64,000 nucleotides of DNA, from contig CAKZXZ010000177.1 in NCBI GenBank assembly GCA_937883775.1, forward strand, positions 1-64,000. Direction: 5' to 3'. How positions within the stretch are numbered: position 1 is the stretch's first letter; every line of letters begins with the position of its first letter. Below, in pieces: positions 57,730 to 64,000 of the stretch. The notes under the pieces are model-generated. The model saw only the letters and a list, made by a program, of their open reading frames with translations. It did not search any database and had not been told where the DNA came from. This DNA is from an uncultured Paracoccaceae bacterium. Lineage in GTDB: Bacteria > Pseudomonadota > Alphaproteobacteria > Rhodobacterales > Rhodobacteraceae. Position numbers and translations under genes: made by a program.

Positions 57730-58309
57730 CCATCACCTCTTTGACGCGGGCTTGCAAGGCAGGCACCGTCTCAGTCTCGAACCATGGGTTTTTCTTGAGC
57801 CATGCCGTATTGCGCCAAGACGGGTGCGGCAAGCAAAAGACGTCAGGCGCAAGATCACGCCACGCCTTGACCCGTTCGGTCACGCTCATTTTGCCACCCA
57901 AATGCCAGTTTTGCGCATAGCCACCGATCAGTACGGTCAGACGTATGTCAGACAACCCCTCTATGATTGGGGCACGCCAGGTCTGTGCACAGACTTTCGG
58001 CGGAGGAAGGTCCGACCCTTTCGCATCATAGCCCGGAAAGCAAAACGCCATCGGAACAATCGCCACACGGCTCCGGTCATAGAATGCAGCATCGTCCATG
58101 CCCAACCACCGGCGCAAACGAACACCCGATTGATCCCAGAACGGCGTATTGGCCTCATGCACCCGCAAACCGGGGGCTTGGCTGGCGATCAAAACCCGCG
58201 CGCCAGGCTGAAACCAGATCACCGGATTGGGACGATGCCGCGTTGCGGTGGCAGCAAAACGAGGCGCACATAACGCGCAGTTCTCCAGATCTCGAATAAG
58301 TGCTTTCAT
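57722..58309 (-). CDS. Uracil-DNA glycosylase family protein
   Basis: A 195-residue protein of the uracil-DNA glycosylase superfamily, resembling the family 4/5 or UDGb-like branch. An N-terminal CALC (residues about 11-14) and later Cys residues in AFCFPGYD, KVCAQTW and FCLPHPSW could bind an iron-sulfur cluster, as in those families. The loop SQAPGLRVHEANTPFWDQSG (about 43-62) takes the place of the catalytic motif A, and LPHPSWRNTAWLKKNPWF (about residue 158) is the HPSxRN motif of the DNA-intercalation loop. Base-excision activity is an inference. The start could be ATG 58309 (chosen) or 58345. Confidence 0.8.
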   Translation of the reverse strand: MKALIRDLENCALCAPRFAATATRHRPNPVIWFQPGARVLIASQAPGLRVHEANTPFWDQSGVRLRRWLGMDDAAFYDRSRVAIVPMAFCFPGYDAKGSDLPPPKVCAQTWRAPIIEGLSDIRLTVLIGGYAQNWHLGGKMSVTERVKAWRDLAPDVFCLPHPSWRNTAWLKKNPWFETETVPALQARVKEVMDD

Positions 58310-58408
58310 GACGAGCACACCGCGTCTTTCAAAAAGCGCCTGCATGTCAAAGCTTGCTCCGTCGCGCCGCATCGCCCAGTATGGCGTGCACGACCGCAGG
58401 AGATTTGC

Positions 58409-59707
58409 ATGTATCGCGTTTGGAATTTTGTCATCAACTACTCGATCCTGCTGATTTTGGGCGCTTTGATCGCGCTGGTCTGGGCCAATATCGATATGGA
58501 TGGGTATCACCACTTCGCCGAAACCCCGCTTTGGTTCAATGATATTGTGGGCGCGAAGTATGACCACTGGTTTCATGCCTATGGCCACGGGGCCGAGAAA
58601 TACGATCATGGCGGCGCCGAGCGCGTTTTAAGCCTGCATTACCTCGTCAACGACCTGCTAATGGCCTTTTTCTTTGCAATTGCTGCCAAGGAAGTTTGGG
58701 AAGCGATTATCCTGAAAAACGGTGCCTTGCGCGGAAGAAAAGCGGCGACACCTCTTTTCGCGACCCTGGGTGGTATGATCGGCCCGATCACGATCTATCT
58801 TGGCCTCGCCGCATTTTTGGGAAGCGATGTTTATGATGCGGTTGCTCGCGGTTGGGCGATTCCGACGGCCACCGATATCGCCTTCAGCTATCTGGTCGGG
58901 CGCATCGTCTTTGGCGCAGGCCATCCCGCCGTGCGGTTCCTTTTGTTGCTGGCCATCGCCGATGATGCCGCGGGCTTGATTATCCTCGCAATCTTCTATC
59001 CAGAAGGTGATCTGGCACCGATCTGGTTGCTGCTGTCGATATTCTCTGCGGTCGGAGTTTTTGTTCTCTTTAATTGGCTTCCACGTCGCTTGGATCGCGG
59101 CAAGCAAACGCGTCCAAACTCGACCTGGACACGCAATAAACTGTCTTTCTGGCCCTATCTCTTTGCCGGCGTGCTTAGCTGGTATGGCTTTCAGGAAAGT
59201 GGCTTGCACCCCGCCTTGGGTTTACTGCCCATCGTGCCAACCCTGCCCCATGCCGACCGTGCATTTGGCATCTTCGCAGAGGCCGAGAAGTATCTGACCG
59301 ATTTGCTGAACCACTCCGAACACCTGCTCAAACGCCCAGTTGAGGTGATCTTGTTCTTCTTTGGGCTGATGAACGCCGGTGTCGCGTTTTCGTCGATCAG
59401 TGAACCGACATGGCTTGTCCTCGCCGGGCTCTTGATCGGCAAACCCATCGGTGTGTTGGTGTTGGGCTATATCGCTGCCTATCCGCTCAAGCTTGGCCTG
59501 CCCGTGGGTATGAAAACATCCGATCTTTTCGTGATCGGGTGTGTTGCAGCCATCGGCTTTACCGTGTCGCTCTTCATCGCGTCCGTCGCGTTCCCGGTGG
59601 GTGCCGTGCAGGATGCAGCCAAAATGGGCGCTTTGCTGTCGTTCTTTGCAGCTGCGGTCGCCATTATTGCGGGCAAAATCCTGAAGGTCGAAAAACAGGA
59701 ACTTTAG
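58409..59707 (+). CDS. nhaA: Na+/H+ antiporter NhaA
   Basis: A 432-residue inner-membrane Na+/H+ antiporter with about twelve helices. It exports sodium against protons, useful in marine cells. The ion-binding Asp pair is in LAIADDAAGLIILAIFYP (residues about 189-206), and helix 4 has PTATDIAFSYLVG (about 151-163). The protein is longer than E. coli NhaA (388) because of a His/Gly/Asp-rich insertion after helix 1, AYGHGAEKYDHGGAERV (residues about 57-73). This insertion may affect pH sensing or metal binding. The gene is monocistronic by appearance. Confidence 0.93.
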   Translation: MYRVWNFVINYSILLILGALIALVWANIDMDGYHHFAETPLWFNDIVGAKYDHWFHAYGHGAEKYDHGGAERVLSLHYLVNDLLMAFFFAIAAKEVWEAIILKNGALRGRKAATPLFATLGGMIGPITIYLGLAAFLGSDVYDAVARGWAIPTATDIAFSYLVGRIVFGAGHPAVRFLLLLAIADDAAGLIILAIFYPEGDLAPIWLLLSIFSAVGVFVLFNWLPRRLDRGKQTRPNSTWTRNKLSFWPYLFAGVLSWYGFQESGLHPALGLLPIVPTLPHADRAFGIFAEAEKYLTDLLNHSEHLLKRPVEVILFFFGLMNAGVAFSSISEPTWLVLAGLLIGKPIGVLVLGYIAAYPLKLGLPVGMKTSDLFVIGCVAAIGFTVSLFIASVAFPVGAVQDAAKMGALLSFFAAAVAIIAGKILKVEKQEL

Positions 59708-59746
59708 TCAAATACGAGGCATATTCGCCCCTTGCCGCTTTGTGAG

Positions 59747-59776
59747 TTGCCCTATAGGGCCCGTATCCGACATAAT
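59747..59776 (+). promoter_or_regulatory. Candidate promoter of the capsule-export operon
   Basis: TTGCCC (59747-59752), 18 bases, CATAAT (59771-59776). It is the best sigma-70-type match in the gap before kpsT, 87 bases before the start at 59864. Only weak support. Confidence 0.3.
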
Positions 59777-59863
59777 GTCGCCAGAAAGACGGTATAAACC
59801 GGTCGAAACGCAACAATCCGTTAAGGATGGACGGCCCACGAGGCAGTGCCGGAGTGCGAGTGG

Positions 59864-60523
59864 ATGCTCGAGTTTGATAATGTCAGTAAGTCCTTTTGGA
59901 CAGGCAAACAGCGCAAGGTGATCCTTGAACGCGCTTCATTTCGTGTGGAGTTGGGCAATTCGCTGGGTATTTTGGCCCCCAATGGCACCGGCAAGACGAC
60001 GCTTGTGAACATGATGGCGGGCCTTGAGAAACCCGACGAGGGCGAAATCCGCCGGAACTGCCGCGTGTCGTTCCCCTTGGGCTTTATGGGCGGCGTTATC
60101 GGGCGCCAGTCTGCGATGGAAAATTCGCGCTACATTGCGCGGCTCTACGGGCTGGACCCGGACTATGTCGAAGCCTTTTGCCGCTGGCTCTGCGGGATCG
60201 CGGAATATTTTGATATGCCCGTCGGCACGTACAGCCAGGGCATGCGCGCGCGCTTTACATTCGCACTGCTTCTGGCGCTCGATTTTGATATCTACCTGAT
60301 CGACGAAGGCATGCCCGGCACGACCGACGTTGAATTCAATCGCAAAGCAGGTGCGATCCTCAAAGAGCGGCTGCGGACGACAACTGTGATTATCGTATCG
60401 CACCAAGCCGCGACGCTTGAAAAATTTGCCCGCTCTGCCGCCGTGCTGCGCGAAGGGCGATTGCATATGTTTGACACCTTGGAAGAAGCGAAACAGCTCT
60501 ATGACTACGAAGCCCAAGGCTAA
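59864..60523 (+). CDS. kpsT: Capsular polysaccharide ABC exporter ATPase (KpsT-like)
   Basis: A 219-residue ABC ATPase of the KpsT/Wzt-like polysaccharide-export group. Walker A is GILAPNGTGKTTLVNMM (residues about 36-52). The signature is degenerate, TYSQGMRARFTF in place of LSGGQ, as in other KpsT proteins. Walker B is DIYLIDEGMPGTTD (about 143-156), followed by IIVSHQAATLEKFA with the H-loop. It would power export with a KpsM permease that is not in this window. ATG 59864 has CGGAG 9 bases upstream. The 3' end overlaps kpsE by 23 bases. Confidence 0.92.
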   Translation: MLEFDNVSKSFWTGKQRKVILERASFRVELGNSLGILAPNGTGKTTLVNMMAGLEKPDEGEIRRNCRVSFPLGFMGGVIGRQSAMENSRYIARLYGLDPDYVEAFCRWLCGIAEYFDMPVGTYSQGMRARFTFALLLALDFDIYLIDEGMPGTTDVEFNRKAGAILKERLRTTTVIIVSHQAATLEKFARSAAVLREGRLHMFDTLEEAKQLYDYEAQG

Positions 60524-62141
60524 AAAATTCAGGATCCGTCGAACCGGCGCACTGGGCTCTCCTGCGCGGGCAGATGCGCCTGTTCAAGACCCGGTTGAAG
60601 CACCTATCGCGTCGCCCACTCCGGCACCGGCACCGCAAGAAGCCAGCGTTGCTGGCCGCGCGGCACCTGCGCCCGCAGCGCCGCAAGACGCTGTCAAAGC
60701 CCCCGATCAGGCCACCGACCAAGACATCGACGCCATCCGCCACGAAGGACTGACCGGGCGTCAGCTACGCATGGCGCGTCGGGTCGCACAAAAGCATGGA
60801 CTTGCCCCAACATCTGACTTTGATGCCGTCCGCTTGCTGCGGGCCAAGGGGATTGATCCGTTCCAACGCTCCAACATGTTGCAGCTTGTCGTTCCTGATG
60901 ACGGCAGCGATGAAACGCCGGTGCAACTGCCGCAAACAGTGCCGTCTGGAGACAACACGCTGCCCTCCACGGATCTGATGAGCAGCGCGAATGAACGCGT
61001 GAGCGGAATCGTGATGATCCAACGCGATATCGCCAAGCGACGCCGTCGCAAGATGGCCCTGCTGATCTCACGCATCAGCTTTTTCGTTTTCCTGCCGACA
61101 TTGCTGGCAGGCTATTATTTCTACATCATCGCCACACCGCTATATGCGACCAACTCTGAATTCATCATTCAACAGGCCGAAAGTGCAGGCGCCGGATCAC
61201 TGGGCAGCATGTTTGGCAGCTCGCAGCTGGCAACCGTACAGGACAGCATCGCCGTACAAGGCTATCTGACGTCCCGCGAAGCCATGCAGCGTCTCGATGA
61301 AGACCTTGGCTTCAAGGCGCATTTTGCACGGGATGAAATCGACGCGATCCAGCGCCTTGCGCCTGATGCAACCGATGAACAGGCATATAAGCTTTATAAG
61401 CGCAATGTGAAGATCGGCTATGATCCAACCGAAGGCATCATCAAGATGGAGGTGATCGCCGCTGATCCAGAATCCTCCGAGGAATGGGCCCGCAAATTGA
61501 TTTCCTACGCCGAAGCGCGGGTCGACAGCATCACGCAGCGGGTCCGCGAAGACCAGATGAAAGGGGCCCGGGAAAGCTTTGAGGAAGCTCTTGCAGAACG
61601 CGACGCGGCCCTTGACCGGCTTGTTGAAATTCAACGCACAATCGAAACGATCGACCCGCTGACAGAGGTTGCAACAATCAACAGTCAGGTTGCGCAGCGT
61701 CAAACTGAACTGCAAGAGAAAGAGCTTCAACTTCAAGCTCTGCTCGACAACGCTCAACCAAACGCTGCACGTGTCGAAGGCGTCCGCGCCGATATCCGGC
61801 GTCTTGAGGCGCTCATCACGAGCTTGCGGACACAACTCACCGTCGCCAGCAATGACGGCGTGTCACTCGCAACCAAGAATGCCGAGCTACGCCGCGCCGA
61901 GATTGACCTGCAAACCCGTGACGGCTTGCTACAAGGGGCGCTCCAACAGATGGAGACCGCCCGGATCGAGGCAAACCGGCAGGTGCGCTATCTCTCGCTG
62001 GGCGTGTCTCCCACCGCACCCGATGAGGCCGCCTACCCCCGCAAATTCGAAAATACGCTTCTCGCCTTCATCATTTTTGCGGGTATCTATCTGATGGTCT
62101 CGCTCACTGCGTCGATCCTGCGCGAACAGGTTACATCCTAA
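60501..62141 (+). CDS. kpsE: Capsule export inner-membrane protein KpsE-like
   Basis: A 546-residue polysaccharide-co-polymerase-type adaptor that links the ABC exporter to the outer-membrane channel. Two transmembrane helices flank a long periplasmic part: ISRISFFVFLPTLLAGYYFY (residues about 190-209) and LLAFIIFAGIYLMVSLTASI (about 519-538). Between them lie charged coiled coils (ESFEEALAERDAALDRLVEI). The N-terminal 180 residues are a cytoplasmic Pro/Ala-rich extension that E. coli KpsE (382 residues) lacks, with a helical patch LTGRQLRMARRVAQKHGLAP (residues about 88-107). It overlaps kpsT by 23 bases and ends directly before kdsA. Confidence 0.9.
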   Translation: MTTKPKAKKFRIRRTGALGSPARADAPVQDPVEAPIASPTPAPAPQEASVAGRAAPAPAAPQDAVKAPDQATDQDIDAIRHEGLTGRQLRMARRVAQKHGLAPTSDFDAVRLLRAKGIDPFQRSNMLQLVVPDDGSDETPVQLPQTVPSGDNTLPSTDLMSSANERVSGIVMIQRDIAKRRRRKMALLISRISFFVFLPTLLAGYYFYIIATPLYATNSEFIIQQAESAGAGSLGSMFGSSQLATVQDSIAVQGYLTSREAMQRLDEDLGFKAHFARDEIDAIQRLAPDATDEQAYKLYKRNVKIGYDPTEGIIKMEVIAADPESSEEWARKLISYAEARVDSITQRVREDQMKGARESFEEALAERDAALDRLVEIQRTIETIDPLTEVATINSQVAQRQTELQEKELQLQALLDNAQPNAARVEGVRADIRRLEALITSLRTQLTVASNDGVSLATKNAELRRAEIDLQTRDGLLQGALQQMETARIEANRQVRYLSLGVSPTAPDEAAYPRKFENTLLAFIIFAGIYLMVSLTASILREQVTS

Positions 62142-62975
62142 ATGAAAACTGTCGATATCCGCGGCCTTCAGGTCGGCAACGATCATCCCCTGACTGTCAT
62201 CGCGGGGCCATGCCAACTGGAAAGCGTGGATCACGCCCAGATGATTGCGGGCACCATGAAAGAGGTGTGCGCCCGGAACGGCGCACAGTTCATCTTCAAG
62301 GGCTCTTTTGACAAGGCCAACCGCACGTCTCTTTCGGGAAAACGCGGCCTTGGCATTGATGAAGGTCTGGCGGTGATGCAAGCGGTTGGCGACACGCTGC
62401 ATGTCCCCACTTTGACCGACGTGCACACCGCCGACCAATGCGCCCCCGTCGCCCAGGTGTGCGACGTCCTGCAAATCCCAGCGTTCCTGTGCCGCCAGAC
62501 CGACCTGCTTTTGGCGGCAGCGCAAACCGGAGCTGCGATCAACGTCAAGAAAGGGCAGTTCCTGGCCCCTTGGGACATGGACAACGTCGCCGACAAGCTT
62601 GCCTCAACCGGCAATGAGCGGCTTTTGCTCACCGAGCGTGGCACATCGTTCGGCTACAACACACTCGTCGCCGATATGCGCGGATTGCCGCGTATGATGC
62701 AGACCGGCTATCCGGTCGTGATGGATGCCACCCATTCGGTGCAACAACCCGGCGGACAGGGTGGCTCAAGCGGCGGTCAGCGTGAATTTGCGCCAGTTAT
62801 GGCGCGGTCTGCTGTGTCTTTGGGCATTGCTGCGGTTTTCATCGAAACGCACGAAGCCCCTGATACCGCGCCCTCTGACGGGCCGAACATGATTCCGCTC
62901 AGCCAGATGGACAGTTTGATTGAAACCCTGATGGCTTTCGATAGGTTGGCAAAGACCGATCCCATTCGTCTTTGA
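62142..62975 (+). CDS. kdsA: 3-deoxy-8-phosphooctulonate synthase
   Basis: A 277-residue TIM-barrel enzyme that condenses arabinose 5-phosphate with PEP to Kdo-8-phosphate. Kdo is needed for lipid A core and for the poly-Kdo linker of ABC-exported capsules. Motifs: VIAGPCQLESVDHAQMIAG (residues about 19-37), FKGSFDKANRTSLSGKRGLG (about 55-74), LCRQTDLLLAAAQTGAAINV, and DATHSVQQPGGQGGSSGG (about 193-210). It starts on the base after kpsE's stop, so it belongs to the capsule operon. No separate housekeeping copy is visible here. Confidence 0.96.
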   Translation: MKTVDIRGLQVGNDHPLTVIAGPCQLESVDHAQMIAGTMKEVCARNGAQFIFKGSFDKANRTSLSGKRGLGIDEGLAVMQAVGDTLHVPTLTDVHTADQCAPVAQVCDVLQIPAFLCRQTDLLLAAAQTGAAINVKKGQFLAPWDMDNVADKLASTGNERLLLTERGTSFGYNTLVADMRGLPRMMQTGYPVVMDATHSVQQPGGQGGSSGGQREFAPVMARSAVSLGIAAVFIETHEAPDTAPSDGPNMIPLSQMDSLIETLMAFDRLAKTDPIRL

Positions 62976-62992
62976 AAAAGAGAGCCAATCCC

Positions 62993-64000
62993 GTGACCAA
63001 ACCAGCGACTACTGTCACCCCGAACACTTGGACCTTCCTACGCGACGCAATGATAACGCCGACAGGTTTTCGCGAATATGACGCGCGCTGGAAATACCCC
63101 GAAGAGATCAATCTGGCGGGGATCACAGCCTTGGGTCTTGGCCTTGGCACGCAAATGCACAAGCGTGGCATCAAGCCCGAGATTGCCGTTGGCAATGACT
63201 ACCGCGACTACTCTTTATCGATCAAAAACGCACTGATGCTGGGGCTCATGCAGGCGGGCATCGCCGTCAAGGATATCGGCCCTGCCCTTTCGCCTATGGC
63301 CTATTTTGCACAGTTCCACCTCGACTTGCCAGCCGTTGCCATGGTCACCGCCAGCCACAATCCCAATGGCTGGACCGGCGTGAAGATGGGCTTTGATCGC
63401 CCCCTAACCCACGGCCCCGATGAGATGGGCGAGTTGCGCGATATCGTGTTGAACGGCGAAGGTGTCGCGCGCGAGGGCGGCTCTTACGAATTTATCGACG
63501 GCATGCGCGAAGCCTATCTGGATGACCTCGTGGGTGATTTCAAAATGACCCGCAAGCTCAAGGTCGTTTGCGCGACAGGCAACGGGACCGCTTCGGCCTT
63601 CGCACCGGATGTCTTTGAACGCCTGGGCGTCGAAATTGTGCCCTCTCACAACGAGCTGGACTACACGTTTCCCAACTACAACCCGAACCCCGAAGCCATG
63701 GAAATGCTGCACGATATGTCTGATAGCGTGAAGGCCTCAGGCGCGGATTTTGCGCTCGGGTTTGACGGCGACGGCGACCGCTGCGGCGTTGTCGACAACG
63801 AGGGCGAAGAGATTTTTGCCGATAAGGTCGGCGTCATCATGGCCCGTGACCTGGCTAAGATTTACCCCGGTTCCACCTTCGTGGCCGATGTGAAATCCAC
63901 AGGCCTTTTCGCATCAGATCCAGAGCTGCAAAAGCACGGCGTCAAAGCCGATTACTGGAAAACCGGTCACAGCCATATGAAGCGGCGCGTCCGAGAAATC
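62993..64000 (+). CDS. Phosphomannomutase/phosphoglucomutase (cut by window end)
   Basis: The first 336 codons of an alpha-D-phosphohexomutase, continuing past the right edge. It interconverts mannose or glucose 1- and 6-phosphates for nucleotide-sugar synthesis. The catalytic phosphoserine loop is MVTASHNPNGWTGVKMG (about 63342-63392). The metal loop is GFDGDGDRCGVVDNEGEE (63760-63813). A later sugar-binding segment is TGHSHMKRRVRE. The N-terminus reads VTKPATTVTPNTWTFLRDAM from GTG 62993, 17 bases after kdsA. An ATG at 63050 is a possible alternative. It belongs to the same operon as kpsT, kpsE and kdsA. Confidence 0.92.
   Translation, partial: MTKPATTVTPNTWTFLRDAMITPTGFREYDARWKYPEEINLAGITALGLGLGTQMHKRGIKPEIAVGNDYRDYSLSIKNALMLGLMQAGIAVKDIGPALSPMAYFAQFHLDLPAVAMVTASHNPNGWTGVKMGFDRPLTHGPDEMGELRDIVLNGEGVAREGGSYEFIDGMREAYLDDLVGDFKMTRKLKVVCATGNGTASAFAPDVFERLGVEIVPSHNELDYTFPNYNPNPEAMEMLHDMSDSVKASGADFALGFDGDGDRCGVVDNEGEEIFADKVGVIMARDLAKIYPGSTFVADVKSTGLFASDPELQKHGVKADYWKTGHSHMKRRVREI

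Overview
The window reads as chromosomal DNA of a marine alphaproteobacterium in the Rhodobacteraceae (Roseobacter group). The inference rests on gene content and style: a class I lysyl-tRNA synthetase, a family II (Mn) pyrophosphatase, an NDUFS4-like complex I accessory subunit, a TIGR01459-type HAD hydrolase, a CryB/PhrB-type iron-sulfur photolyase, a short interspersed element built on GCCTTCGGCGAGGAT, and dense packing with many ATGA overlaps. I see no prophage, insertion sequence, integrase, CRISPR array or rRNA operon. One tRNA gene is present, tRNA-Arg(TCT). The genus cannot be settled from sequence reading alone.

Layout. 1-3.6 kb: carboxymuconolactone decarboxylase-like gene, EamA transporter, then groES-groEL on the minus strand behind a TTGACA promoter and a perfect CIRCE-type operator. 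3.6-8.7 kb: TraB/GumN protein, Mn-pyrophosphatase with terminator, HAD hydrolase, MaoC hydratase, ribF and a YcgN-type cysteine-cluster protein. 8.7-15.5 kb: alpha/beta hydrolase plus DsbA-like isomerase, prs, a tightly coupled operon of membrane dipeptidase and two uncharacterised proteins, an acyltransferase and the tRNA. 15.5-20 kb: complex I subunit, an intergenic region with a hairpin whose loop is a G-quadruplex motif, uvrB with a near-consensus LexA box, small proteins, and a universal stress protein behind an Fnr-like box. 20-32.5 kb: outer-membrane-like protein, HugZ-like protein, a large beta-helix protein, lysK, TerB, a PBP4-type dacB, nadD, ettA and a cold-shock gene.

32.5-42.5 kb: the tesA / ybbA-ybbP module, gltX-MATE, a Tat-exported metallo-beta-lactamase-fold protein and nadE. 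42.6-48.5 kb: an 18-repeat MORN protein, an aldehyde dehydrogenase broken by a one-base frameshift, an SDR enzyme, and a photolyase/SDR pair. 48.5-50.4 kb: leuA preceded by a 26-residue leader peptide with five consecutive Leu codons, which points to leucine attenuation. 50.4-56 kb: the complete elongasome operon mreB-mreC-mreD-mrdA(PBP2)-rodA. 56-59.7 kb: a GhrA-like reductase, SseB, a uracil-DNA glycosylase family protein and NhaA. 59.8-64 kb: a surface-polysaccharide block (kpsT-kpsE-kdsA-phosphomannomutase, cut by the right edge), consistent with a Kdo-containing ABC-exported capsule.

The clearest regulatory finds are the leuA leader, the CIRCE variant, the G-quadruplex hairpin, the Fnr-like and LexA-like boxes, and a promoter/terminator-hairpin overlap just ahead of mreB. 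Five convergent gene pairs end on a shared 4-bp palindrome (TTAA or CTAG), which leaves no room for a terminator. No wholly novel system is obvious. The dipeptidase operon and the beta-helix protein are the best candidates for undescribed function.
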